Positions 9,974 to 20,345 of a DNA stretch of 64,000 nt are shown here, piece by piece. This DNA is from Zygnema cylindricum (Eukaryota > Streptophyta > Zygnematophyceae > Zygnematales > Zygnemataceae). The notes under the pieces were generated by a model. It did not search any database, was not told where the DNA came from, and saw nothing but the letters and a program-made list of their open reading frames with translations. Every line of letters begins with the position of its first letter. The stretch's first letter is position 1. The DNA is taken from the NCBI GenBank assembly GCA_037447655.1, contig JBBHKE010000236.1, forward strand, positions 60,495-124,494, read 5' to 3'. A program made the translations under genes and the position numbers.

Positions 9974-9988
9974 GGTTATGGGCCCGCC
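9974..9988 (+). other. Primer-binding site complementary to the initiator tRNA-Met anticodon arm
   Basis: GGTTATGGGCCCGCC directly follows the LTR. GGTTATGGGCCCACC is the exact complement of nucleotides about 26-40 of plant initiator tRNA-Met (anticodon arm); A differs at one base. Drosophila copia and yeast Ty5 prime this way, unlike the usual plant TGGTATCAGAGC site. The gag ATG (9978) lies inside it. Confidence 0.8.
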
Positions 9989-10800
9989 CTCTAGGGTGTC
10001 CACCTTCAATGGATCCAGGTTCATCTATTGGGAAACCATGATGATGGGAGCTTTGTGTGAAAAACGATACTGGGGTATCGTCAGTGGACAAGTGAAACGT
10101 CCACCTTCGAGAACTCCACCAGGATTTGGGGGAGTAAGGTTTTCTGCAACAACGGCTGCCTCAGCGGAGGAGGCAGATGATGGGGACAGCAGTGTGTCCG
10201 AAAAGGAAAAAGGGAAGGAGACACCCCTCACTCTTATTGCCACAGTATCGGGAGCAACGACCTTGAAGACCGTGGAGAACGATACTCAAATGTGGGAGGA
10301 TGTAAACATGGCTGCCAAGAACTTCATTCTGAGGCACCTCACTCAAGGTTTGGCCACTCCTCATCTTCACATTTACAAGGCCGAGGAGTTGTGGGAGAGT
10401 TTAGTGGAGATTTATAGAGCTGGAACTATTCAGGAGCTCCAGTTGGCTGAGCAAAAGCTATTGAGTTACACTTACAAAGGAGGAAAGATGTTAGATTACT
10501 GTAATGATCTTTCTTGTTTGTATATGGAAATGGAAAGTGCCGGGTGGACAGGTATAATGAAAATGAAAGTTAACACCCTTATCATGAAATTACCAGATGA
10601 GTTTGAAAAAATAGTGTACCGAGTACTGGGAATGCCTGATAGTTCATGGAAATGGAACACAGTAGTCAGGATGATACTTGTGCAGGAAAACACAATGGAG
10701 ATTAGTAGAGGAGGAAAGAGCATTCAAGCTCTAGCAGCAGGAGGGGACCGATGGGGGAAGGACCCGAAGAAATCTTATAGAGGGGAAAGAGATTTTTTTT
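9978..10800 (+). pseudogene. gag: Gag of copia A (frameshifted at its 3' end)
   Basis: Starts MGPPSRVSTFNGSRFIYWET at the ATG within the primer-binding site and encodes the capsid-like Gag that forms the cytoplasmic particle. The body (ENDTQMWEDVNMAAKNFILR onward) matches the UBN2/retrotran_gag type of plant copia elements. At 10792-10801 a T-run is 4 bases longer than in copia B, throwing the frame before the zinc knuckle. The remaining ORF to 10979 is out of frame. Confidence 0.85.
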
Positions 10801-11760
10801 TCTGGGGGACAGAGGCCCCCAAAGGGTCTTTGTCATTATTGCAAAAAGCCAGGACACTTTATTGCAGATTGTGTCAAGCTATCAGAGCTGAGGCTCCAAG
10901 AGAACCGTGGAGGAGGTTCTTCGGGAGGGAAGAAAAAGGCACTTGTGGTTACAAAAGTGTCAGGAGAAACCGAGGATGAGTCCTTTGAGGAGGATGGGGA
11001 GCTTTTTCTTGACGAGAGTCTGGAGGAGAAGGAGATCCCTCGGAGGCAGAAGTGTGCCCTTGGAGCAATTCGGGAAGCTCCACAGGAAAGAATCATCGAC
11101 TCAGGTGCATCCATGCATATGTGTCGTGATAAAGAACTCTTCACTAAGCTAAGAAAGATTCCTACTGTAGAGATAGAGTACGGGGATGGGAGAGTGGTTA
11201 CTACAGATCTAGTGGGATCAGTAGATCTAAAAGTCTTAGTGGAGGGTAAGACTTCTATACTTATATTCTCAGATGTATTTTACATTCCTCAGCTGAGTAA
11301 AAATCTTGTCTCTACGTCTGTGTTAGATGACAAAGAGTTTGATACTTTCACCAAAAAGGGAGTCTTTACAGCTAAGTATGGGAATGAAGTTTACTTCACA
11401 GCAGATAAGGGTAGCCAAGTAATGTTTAGGCTTAACCTAAGTAATGAAAAGAAGAATGCTTATTATGTTGGTATTCTTAAGGTGATGATTTGGCATAAAA
11501 GGTTGGGGCATGTATATTTTGATAGGTTGAGGGAAATGAAAAAGCTTGGGGTAGTAGATGGCATTCAGTTTGAGGATAATGAAATGATGGATGATTGTAG
11601 TGGTTGTGCTCAAGGTAAGGCTCACAGACTTCCCTTTCCCAAAGCCGCCACATATAGAGGTGAGAAAGTGTTAGATTTGGTCCACACAGATATTTGGGGA
11701 CCTGCAAAAGTACCTTTGGTTAGAGGAAAGAGGTTTATGATGACAATAACTGATGACTAG
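10801..11760 (+). pseudogene. pol: Zinc knuckle, protease and integrase N-terminus of copia A
   Basis: A CCHC knuckle (CHYCKKPGHFIADC, about 10838-10880) is followed by an acidic linker, then aspartic protease with catalytic IDSGASMHMC near 11095-11125. Next come the GAG-pre-integrase/HHCC region (WHKRLGH ... CSGCAQGKAHRLPFP) and the start of the integrase core (VHTDIWGP). It ends at TAG 11758-11760, where copia D has Trp. The same stop is in copia B. Confidence 0.88.
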
Positions 11761-12720
11761 TCTAGATACTGTAGAGTCTACTTTCTGAAAACAAAGTCTG
11801 AAGCATCAACTTACTTTAAAGAATATAAAGCTTGGAGTGTGAAGTTGCATGAAACCCCCATTAAAAGGATAAGGAGTGATAATGGGGGGGAATATACCTC
11901 TGATGAGTTTGAGGAATATCTGAGATATGAGGGAGTGCAGCACCAGAAAACTGTACCATATAACCCGGAACAAAATGGGGTAGCGGAGAGGTTGAATCGA
12001 ACACTAGGAGATAGTGTGCGCATTATGTTGGCAGACAAGAAAATAGGAAAGAGATTTTGGGCAGAAGCAATGAACTGTGCCAACTACATTAAGAATAGAG
12101 TCCTTACGTCAGCTGTAAAGGGAGTGACACCTTATGAGAGATGGGTTGGAAGGAAACCAGATATCTCACACCTTAAAGTATTTGGTAGCCAAGTTTACAG
12201 TCGTGACACGGATAGGAAAAACAAGAAACTAGATGCTAAGGGAAAACCTAGATACTTTGCGGGATATGATGAGGATGTTAAGGGATATAGAGTCTATGAC
12301 TTAGCAAAGAAAGATATCATTCTGGTCAAACACTTAGTTGTCATGGATGAAGGGAAGTCATTTGACCCCTTCAAATATACAAAGAAGATAAGGATCAGAT
12401 TTGAGTCTGAAAGTGATGAGAATTTGGTCGTTCCCGAAAGGGACATGAGTGAAACCGTGATTACAGATTCAGGGGAGATCGAATATACAAGAGACTCACC
12501 GGAAACCTCACATACTCCTATGGACTTCGAGGAGATAGAAGAAGCGGGACAAGAACCGATTTTCATGGACAGGGGAGCCGATGAGACAGTGAGAAGAAAT
12601 CCAAGACTTCCATCCATTCCAGCTTCGGAGTTTGAGGGAGGAAGGAGGAGCAGCAAAAGGATACAGGAAAAACAAGCTGCCCATAAGGTAACTAAGCTAT
12701 CTCACCCAGATGAGCCTTAG
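11761..12720 (+). pseudogene. pol: Integrase core and C-terminal region of copia A
   Basis: Continues the same frame after the TAG. Catalytic-core landmarks are IRSDNGGEYTSDEF and NGVAERLNRTL (second D and E of D,D-35-E), then WAEAMNCANYIKNR and the GKP..FAGYDEDVKGYRVYD region. An acidic linker leads to the reverse transcriptase. Ends at TAG 12718-12720 where copia B has Gln. Confidence 0.88.
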
Positions 12721-13683
12721 TCTTACTTAGAGGCAGTGAATAGTCCAGAGAAAGAAAGATGGATTAGAGCTATAAATGATGAGATGGCTTCAATCATGGA
12801 AGCAAATACTTGGGAACTAGCGGATTGCCCTCCAGACAGAAAACCTATTGGATGTAAATGGGTATTTAAACTAAAACTGAACCCAGATAATACAATTGGG
12901 AGGTATAAGGCTCGATTGGTAGCAAAGGGGTTCACCCAAAAAGAGGGGATTGACTATGAGGAGACCTTTGCTCCAGTTGTTCGGTTCCCATCGGTAAGGA
13001 TTCTCCTCAGTCTGGCCGCAGCGGAAGACATGGAAATACACCAGATGGACATTAAGACTGCTTTTCTTAATGGTGAGTTAGAGGAAGAAATTTTTATAAG
13101 GCAACCCGAGGGGTTTGTGGAAGAAGGAGAAGAGAGCAAAGTCTGCAGGCTCATAAAGTCCTTATATGGACTAAAACAGGCTCCCCGACAGTGGAATAAG
13201 AAACTAGATGAGTTTCTCACCGATCTGGGATACACCCGGATCAGCTCTGACCATTCTATCTATATGTTTGAAGATGAGAATGGTGTCATTTTTATTGCAA
13301 TTTATGTGGATGAGCTGCTTGTGTTAAGTAAGACTTTGGAGAATATCAATAGGCTAAAGAAAGATCTTAGGGGCAGATTTGATATGAAGGATTTAGGGGA
13401 GGCAAAATATATTTTGGGGATCCAAATGGAGAGAGATAGGAGGAAGAAGATTATCAGACTTACTCAGAAAGAAGCAATAGGTAATATGCTTGAGAAATTC
13501 CAAATGGAAAATGCTAACAGTTCTTCCACTCCCATAAACTTGAAAAAAGTAAGTGATGGGAGTGTTGAAAGAGGAGTGATGATCTTAGACGATCAAATGA
13601 GTCCAGAGGAGAGAGAGTTCATGAAGTCTATCCCTTATAGACAGGTCGTAGGAAGCTTAATCTATTTTATGAACTGTACCAGG
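12721..13683 (+). pseudogene. pol: Reverse transcriptase of copia A
   Basis: RVT_2-type domain: WVFKLKLNPDNTIGRYKARL, YEETFAPVVRFPSVR, HQMDIKTAFLNGELEEEI, YGLKQAPRQWNKKL. The active-site box reads YVDE (about 13303-13314) instead of the YVDD kept by copies D and H, so a catalytic Asp is lost. A one-base deletion near 13684 ends the frame. Confidence 0.9.
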
Positions 13684-14303
13684 CGGACATAGCGGCAGCA
13701 GTTGGAGTACTCAGTAGGAGTCTTAATGATCCTAGGAAGAGAGACTGGGAGGCAGCCAAGAGAGTCATGAGATATCTGGTTGGAACCAGAGAATTTTGGT
13801 TGCATTTGGGAGGGGAGCACAGTGATATCACCACTTGGAGTGACGCCAGTTATGGGGATGCACCTATGAGAAGATGCACTTCTGGATATGTTTTGTATGT
13901 GGGGGAAGGTGTTTGCTGTTGGAGCAGTAAGCAACAAAAGGTGGTTGCTCAGTCTACTATGGAGGCTGAGTATATGGTGTCTTGTTCTGCTGTAAAAGAA
14001 CTAATATGGGTGAATTCATTGCTACAAGAACTAGGATTTATGAAGGAAGGAGTGTATGAAATCTTTTGCGATAACCAAGCTGCAATTGCAATTGCAGCCA
14101 ATCCAAAACACCATTTCAAAGCAAAACATATGGACATAAGATTAAGCTTCGTAAGAGAAAAAGTTGAAAATAAAATTTTAAATCTTGTGTATAGACCTGA
14201 TGAAGAAATGGTGGCTGACATGATGACCAAACCTGTGCCTTCTCCTAAACTAAATTATTGTCGGGAAAAATGCGGGTTGAAAGAAAAATTAAAATTAGAC
14301 TAG
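13684..14303 (+). pseudogene. pol: RNase H of copia A
   Basis: Copia RNase H after the frameshift: TTWSDASYGDAPMRRCTSGY, AQSTMEAEY, FCDNQAAIAIAANPKHH, HMDIRLSFVREKV, ADMMTKPVPSPK. The stop TAG at 14301-14303 is the natural polyprotein end, immediately before the polypurine tract. Confidence 0.9.
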
Positions 14304-14316
14304 AAAATAAGGGGAG
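14304..14316 (+). other. Polypurine tract of copia A
   Basis: AAAATAAGGGGAG abuts the TG of the 3' LTR. The same tract precedes the 3' LTRs of C and G, and its complement follows the LTRs of D, F and H. Confidence 0.85.
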
Positions 14317-15355
14317 TGTTGAAATTTATAGATTTCTAGAGTATTTTCTAGGTTTAAATATGTTTTTATAAAAGGAAAAGAAAAAGGACGGACAGCCTGC
14401 CTCCACCTCCGCTCTCTAGCCCCCATACTTGTTGTAGTCACTGAAGGTAAGAGAGAGAGGTTGATCCATGGCTGCCTTAGTTCAACAGACAACTATTTTT
14501 AGTAGGTTACTAAAAATATACTTGACGGACCAGAGATTTGATCTTGGTACCTGCGGTTCGTCAAGTTGACCGATAACGGTCAGTTTGATCCTAATAGACT
14601 AGGACCAATGCTAAGTGCTATGGTATGTGATAGATATATATTTAGTTCGAGTGGATAAAATTCATTTAACTAGAACTGTATACGGCGTACATAGATTCAG
14701 TTATATAAAGTACGTCGTACGACGCTAATTCAAAACGGATACCACGCATTTTATTTCGACATCAGAACAAATGTCGCGCAAGTATTTATTACGGCTAAGA
14801 TTCCGTTTCGCATAAAATCCAATGGCGCACATCATCGCCGAAATCCCGGAGTGGTCACTTTGGCGTTTTGTGACGTGGCATGACCTGGAGCCACTTCGAG
14901 AGATGACATTCGGTCATAGGAATTCCGAGGAACGTACGGACGAGTGATAAGCGGACACGCGTCCACTTAATAGCCTTGTCGTACATAGGCCGTACAAAAG
15001 GTACATCGGCAGTAGTACCTTTTGTGTACGATACACTAATCTGATTGGTCCGTACTTCAGTAGATATGAGTTATTAGAGAGAATCATGACTTAGAAAATT
15101 TTGGTAGGTAGTCACCTCTCCCTTTGAGAGTTTGTACAAATTGGCATTTTTATTGCCTCATAACTTATCGGCTGGTTGGCCGTTTTTAGTGATTTTTTTT
15201 TCTACGGACTTAGGGGAGTCCAGGCTGCACAAGGGTGCAGTCAAATTGTCAGTTTGCCTTCTTGGGCAGAAGTGGTCGTTGCTTAAAGTGGGCTAGTTAA
15301 ATACTATCTAGAGGCTTCCTGTATTCTGTAGTCCAATGGAGGACACAGAATTGCA
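14317..15355 (+). repeat. 3' LTR of copia A
   Basis: Pairs with 8934-9973. Ends GAATTGCA, followed by the target duplication GTTTT. The hairpin recurs at about 14990-15030. Differences from the 5' LTR are mostly single-base, with one short indel. Confidence 0.95.
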
Positions 15356-15360
15356 GTTTT

Positions 15361-15619
15361 GAGGGCACATTTGTCCGACTTCTAGCGGATCAGCACAATA
15401 CTGAAAGGCAACACCTGTTTACTTTGATTAAAGGAGGTAGGAGCTTTAACGTTGGAACATCTCTTTAGGGAAGGGAGTTAGGATTTCCATTCTATATTTA
15501 CTTCCCCTTTCTAGTTGTCATCATCTGATGGAGGGAGGAGAGGCTCACGATAGGGGAACTTCTAGCCTCACGCCTGAGAGGAAAGGTAGTCAAAAGGGGT
15601 TAGCACCTGGGGGGAGTTC
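15361..15619 (+). other. Pre-insertion flank of copia A, no firm gene
   Basis: Directly continuous with 8933 before A inserted. One frame from 8896 crosses the insertion point and runs to TAG 15466-15468 (about 48 codons, including GTFVRLLADQHNTERQHLFT), but this is short enough to be chance. The remainder has no coding signal. Confidence 0.3.
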
Positions 15620-16260
15620 TATTGATTTTGCAAAGCTTTAAGTCTCACTAAATTAGTGTGACGGCAGAAAGGCAGTAATTTGTAGCGTAAGTTTCACGAG
15701 ACATGCGTCATTATTTGAGTATTTTACACGGAGAAGCGCATCTGCTATGCAGACAGAACAGTGCAGCTGCGACGTAGACAGAACAGCGCAGCTGCGACAT
15801 AGACAAGACAACGCAGCTGCGGTTATTTTGGATATGATCGGTACAGACAACGCAACTACGGTTATCTTAGATATGATTCGGTATGGGACAACGCACCCGC
15901 GGGTGATATGAATGTGATTCGGTACGAGACAACGCAGCTGTGATTGATATGAATAAAGTCAACGGACGAGATTCATAAGAGTATCACAAGTGACTTAGCC
16001 TACAAGTATTTGTACAATCACTTAGTATAGATTCAGAGTAATATTGACTGTACGATGGTAGATTTGGTTGGCAGGATTAGGAACACATAGATCTCAGTAG
16101 GTGGGTTGTTTTTGGACGTACCTCTCAAGTACACTTGTATTGGTGGTAGAACACCGAGAGTATAAGACTTAGGACTTAGAGCATTTTATGTATCCAGACT
16201 TCCAAGTAGGAAAACTGCATACAGTTTTTGGGAAACTTCTGAGTATTATATCTTGAGCAT
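15620..16260 (+). repeat. LTR-like region of family 3 with GCAGCTGC array
   Basis: 15750-15960 holds tandem units of about 45-60 bases built on ACAACGCAGCTGCGGTTATTTTGGATATG, shared with 63660-63945. Start at 15620 is by similarity to 63635; the 3' boundary (about 16260) is a guess because no primer-binding site is obvious. Confidence 0.45.
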
Positions 16261-16418
16261 TGTTGGGTCGATTGTACTGAAAATTTTGGGAGTTGTCAAT
16301 GTTTATGTTGCTCTATATTTTGTTAGACTTTTATGAAGTTTCGATGCTTGTATAAGATTTGGTGAGCACTTGAAAACATCTGTTTGGAAGGATTCTTGAT
16401 AGCTTGTGAGAGTGTATC

Positions 16419-17240
16419 ATGTCAGCTTGTACTACTACTGCTGCTCCTCCACCTGCACCGGTTGTTGTAGAACAATACGTTATGGGCCTCTCATCAAGAA
16501 TTCCTATCTTCTTGAGGGAGAAATATGTTTATTCGGCCGATATGGTGGAGACTCACTTTGAAAATGTTAATCTATTGGATATATTGGATGGTTACCTGGA
16601 TGAATCAGATCCGTCTTGGTCTAAAAAGAATACGCAGGCTCGTTCTATTTTAAAAGTTTGTATATCAGAGGACTTAGCTATCTCTTGTAAAAATGAAAAA
16701 GGGAATTGACATATGGAATTCTCTTAAAAATGATTATGAAAAAGCTAATGTCCAGGAAGAATTTCTATTGGCAGGAAAAATTTGGGACTATAAGTACTGT
16801 GGCGGAACAATGGCTGAGTATGCTAACAAATTTCGCATCCTTCTAGATGCCCATGCTTGTACAGGGGGCACATTTCCTTAGTTTCAACAAGCAGCACTGC
16901 TAATGAGAGGTTTCCCTAGTAGTATGAAGGGAGCGTTTGATGTGCTCAAACAAAAAGATAAGACTAGCTCGACTTTACAGTTAGCGATTAATATTTTACT
17001 AGAGGAGGAAGCGACAGCTAAAATTCTCAGTTTTGAGCAAGTAGAGGCTTTCAATACAGATTTTGAGAGAAAGGGACATTTTAATCAGCAAAGAAATCAG
17101 GATAATTCACAGAATCAATTTAAAAAGTTTAATCAGAATGGAAATAGACAGTCCAACAATTCTTGTTTCTATTGCAGTGAGAGAGGTCATGGATATAAGT
17201 TTTGTCCTAAGCATATAAAAGCTAACGAAACAAGTTTATA
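16419..17240 (+). pseudogene. gag: Gag of family 3, copy 1
   Basis: Starts MSACTTTAAPPPAPVVVEQY. Capsid-like region (NLLDILDGYLDESDPSWSKK, DIWNSLKNDYEKANVQEE) and CCHC zinc knuckle CFYCSERGHGYKFC near 17166-17207. Frame broken by a 2-base deletion near 16682 relative to copy 2 and a TAG at 16879-16881. Ends at TAG 17239-17241. Confidence 0.75.
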
Positions 17241-18062
17241 GAGGCCGGGATGGCAACAGAGCCAGTTTTACAAAGGCTTCACGGGACGTACACCTCGTGG
17301 AAATGCACTATTTTCGGCATCTTCGTCGCACAACCACAACACTCTTAACCTTTTTGAGGAAGACGAACTAGATCTATTTGCCATGGCGGCAACAATGGAG
17401 GACCCAAAGGACCCTAGATGAATAATGGATACAAGAGCGTCAACACACGTGTTGGAACAAGAGTATCTTCAAAAATCTGGAATCAATATTGGAAAAGAAT
17501 ATTTACTATGCATGTGGCATGAGTGTCCAAACTCGTGCTATGGGTGATGTATCTTTGCTGGTTAATGTAGAGGGAAAAGAAATTGAAATGAATCTTCACA
17601 ATGTACTCTTTGTCCCTGAATTTAAGAAAAATTTGTTTTCTACGTCTTTGGTAGAGAGTAAAGGCTTTGAGATCAATTTGAAAAATGGTCGGCAGGTTGT
17701 TAGGAAAAATGGCAGGGTTGCAGTTACAAATACTAGAGATAATAGCAAAATGTACCATATGGATATGGCTAATACCAAGGAGAATGATGTTATGTATTCT
17801 GGTGTTGTGCACTCAGATGAATTGTGGCATAGAAGATTAGGCCATGAAAATTATCATAGCTTGAGAAAAATGGTCTTTGTTGGCAAAATAGATGGTGTCT
17901 TTGTAACTGATCGGCCAATTAAATCGTGCGATAGTTTTGTTTTAGGCAAAATACACAGACTACCATTCCCTACGGAGTTAGAACATCGGTCAACTACACT
18001 TTTACAACAAATTCATTCTGATGTTTTTGGTCCTGCAATGGTACCATCTGCCGGAGGGATGA
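17241..18062 (+). pseudogene. pol: Protease and integrase N-terminus of family 3
   Basis: The protease motif reads IMDTRASTHV (about 17420-17450), with the catalytic-loop Gly replaced by Arg. ORF 17489-18097 covers the GAG-pre-integrase HHCC region (ELWHRRLGHENYHSLRKM, GKIHRLPFP) and the integrase start (IHSDVFGPAMVPSAGG). It then runs into the duplicated leader at 18073. Confidence 0.75.
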
Positions 18063-18072
18063 AATACATGGT

Positions 18073-19162
18073 CATACAGTTTTTGGGAAACTTCTGAGTA
18101 TTATATCTTGAGCATTGTTGGGTCGATTGTACTGAAAATTTTGGGAGTTGTCAATGTTTATGTTGCTCTATATTTTGTTAGACTTTTATGAAGTTTCGAT
18201 GCTTGTATAAGATTTGGTGAGCACTTGAAAACATCTGTTTGGAAGGATTCTTGATAGCTTGTCAGAGTGTATCATGTCACGTACTACTACTGCTGCTCCT
18301 CCACCTGCACCGGTGCGTGTAGAACAATACGTTATGGGCCTCTCATCAAGAATTCCTATCTTCTTGAGGGAGAAATATGTTTATTCGGCCGATATGGTGA
18401 GCTCACTTTGAAAATGTTAATCTATTGGATATATTGGATGGTTACCTGGATGAATCAGATCCGTCTTGGTCTAAAAAGAATACGCAGGCTCGTTCTATTT
18501 TAAAAGTTTGTATATCAGAGGACTTAGCTATGTCTCTTGTAAAAATGAAAAAGGGAATTGACATATGGAATTCTCTTAAAAATGATTATGAAAAAGCTAA
18601 TGTCCAGGAAGAATTTCTATTGGCAGGAAAAATTTGGGACTATAAGTACTGTGGCGGAACAATGGCTGAGTATGCTAACAAATTTTGCATCCTTGTAGAT
18701 GCCTATTCTTGTGCAAGGGGCTAGTCTCCTCAGTTTTAACAAGCAACATTGCAAATAAGAGGTCTCCCTAGTAGTATGAAGGGAGCGTCTGATGTGCTCA
18801 AACAAAAAGATAAGACTAGCTCGACTTTACAGTTAGCGATTAATATTTTACTAGAGGAGGAAGCGACAGCTAAAATTCTCAGTTTTGAGCAAGTAGAGGC
18901 TTTCAATACAGATTTTGAGAGAAAGGGACATTTTAATCTGCAAAGAAATCAGGATAATTCACAGAATCAATTTAAAAAGTTTAATCAGAATGGAAATAGA
19001 CAGTCCAACAATTCTTGTTTCTATTGCAGTGAGAGAGGTCATGGATATAAGTTTTGTCCTAAGCATATAAAAGCTAACGAAACAAGTTTATAGAGGCCGG
19101 GATGGCAACAGAGCCAGTTTTACAAAGGCTTCACGGGACGTACATATCGTGGAAATGCACTA
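18073..19162 (+). pseudogene. gag: Duplicated leader and gag of family 3, copy 2
   Basis: Repeat of 16218-17309 with about 1-2% differences by eye. Gag starts at 18273 with small indels near 18280 and 18400. The zinc knuckle is intact at about 19018-19060. Cut at 19162 by a family 2 LTR fragment. Confidence 0.75.
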
Positions 19163-19381
19163 TGAAACTTTGAGACCTCCATAAGTCCTCAGAGTGAACA
19201 GCTTCTAAGAAGCCTCTTGGATAACTTTGACCCCTTTGTGTTTCAGCAAGAACAAATGCCACCCTGGCAAACAAAAACTCTGACCACCTTCACCCTTGTG
19301 AAGGCAAGACTCGCTTGAGTCGATAGCTAAAAGAATCTCTGAATTTACTCCCCTGAGCAGTAAGTTATGGAGGGTCAAAGT
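19163..19381 (-). repeat. Fragment of a family 2 copia LTR (terminal part)
   Basis: Matches the first ~220 plus-strand bases of the minus-oriented F LTR at 46595. Ends abruptly where a family 1-type LTR begins. Confidence 0.8.
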
Positions 19382-20345
19382 TGCAATTCTGTGTCCTCCA
19401 ATGGACTACAGAATACAGGAAGCCTCTAGATAGTGTTTAACTAACCCACTTTAAGCCACGACCACTTCTTACCAAGAAGGCAAACTGACAATTTGACTGC
19501 TCCCCTGTGCAGTCTGGACTCCCCTGAGTCTGTAGCAAAAAGAATCACTGAAAACGGCCAACCAGCCGATAAGTTATAGGGTGGCAAAGATGCCAATTTA
19601 TACAAACTCTCAGAGAGAGAGGACTATCTACCTAAATTTTCCTAAGTCCTAGTTTTTCCTAATTCCCTGTCACAGCTCCTATCTACTGCCTGTACGAACC
19701 AATCACAAAACTGTATAGTACTAGAAAGTACTACTGCCGATGTACTTTCTGTACGGCCTCTGTACGACAAGGCCGTTAAGTGGACGCTTGTCCACTTTCC
19801 ACTCGTCCGTACGTTCCTCGGAATTCCCGCGACCGAATGATGTCTTCCCACGTGGCGCCAAGTCATGCCACGTAACTAAATGCCAAAATGACCATTCCGG
19901 GATTTCGGCGATGATGTGCGCCGTTAGATTTGACGCGAAATTCAATCTTGGCCGTAATAAATACTTGCGCGATATTTGTTTCGCTGTCGAAACAAAATGA
20001 GCGATATCTATTTCAAACAAGTACAGTACTTCGTACTTTGTAGAACTGTATCTATGCGTGGCATTAAGAGTTTCAGTTAAATGAATCTAGTACATTACAA
20101 TAGTTTAAATAAAAATGAAACCCTATATCTCCTAACGGACTTCTACGACAGACTGGTTAGAGCTAACGGCTACGCCGCGCTCTGCCGGTCTGGGGTTCGA
20201 GTCCTACCGGACTCAACCTTTTGATGAGAGTGGCTTAAGCCACTCTTTAGTCCTTCCTATGGAGTTGAGGCAGCCATGGCTCCATTGCTCTCTCTCTCTC
20301 TCATTCAGTGACTACAACAAGTATAAGGGCGAGAGAGAGAGAAGA
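19382..20345 (-). repeat. Diverged family 1-type LTR joined to copia B
   Basis: Starts TGCAATTCTGTG like the family 1 LTR in minus orientation but is clearly more diverged from A and D than B's coding region is. Its outer end is missing: at about 20345 it passes straight into reverse transcriptase. The hairpin is at about 19713-19755. Confidence 0.75.
20141..20222 (+). other. tRNA-like sequence with perfect box B in an LTR
   Basis: ACTGGTTAGAGC (box A-like) and GGTTCGAGTCC (exact box B) are about 40 bases apart, antisense to the element. An 18-base palindrome, GAGTGGCTTAAGCCACTC, follows at 20228-20245. No full cloverleaf could be confirmed by eye. Confidence 0.45.

Larger units (their letters stand above)
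8934..15355 (+). mobile_element. Copia element A, complete Ty1/copia LTR retrotransposon
   Basis: Total 6,422 bases with LTRs 8934-9973 and 14317-15355 (both TG...CA), a primer-binding site at 9974, a polypurine tract at 14304, and perfect 5-bp target duplications GTTTT (8929-8933, 15356-15360). Domain order gag, protease, integrase, reverse transcriptase, RNase H defines Ty1/copia. The LTRs differ at roughly 3% of positions by hand count. Coding frames are broken in at least four places. Confidence 0.95.
16218..18072 (+). repeat. Tandem duplication unit 1 (family 3)
   Basis: 1,855-base unit from the leader to the integrase start. 18073-19162 repeats its first ~1,090 bases nearly identically. 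The junction has short shared sequence (CATAC), as in unequal exchange or template switching. Confidence 0.85.
15620..19162 (+). mobile_element. Family 3 copia element, degenerate with internal tandem duplication
   Basis: An LTR-like region to about 16260, then gag, protease and pre-integrase/integrase start (to 18072), then a second copy of the leader and gag (18073-19162). Start placed by similarity to the LTR at 63635. No reverse transcriptase, RNase H or 3' LTR is present. WHRRLGH and the integrase order mark it as Ty1/copia, only distantly related to families 1 and 2. Confidence 0.7.

Noticed and set aside
15750-16020. CRISPR-like spaced repeats
   Set aside because: Units vary in length and sequence, lie in an LTR, and the genome is eukaryotic.
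20141-20222. A functional tRNA gene
   Set aside because: Box A and B are good but I could not fold an acceptor stem and standard cloverleaf, and it lies inside an LTR.
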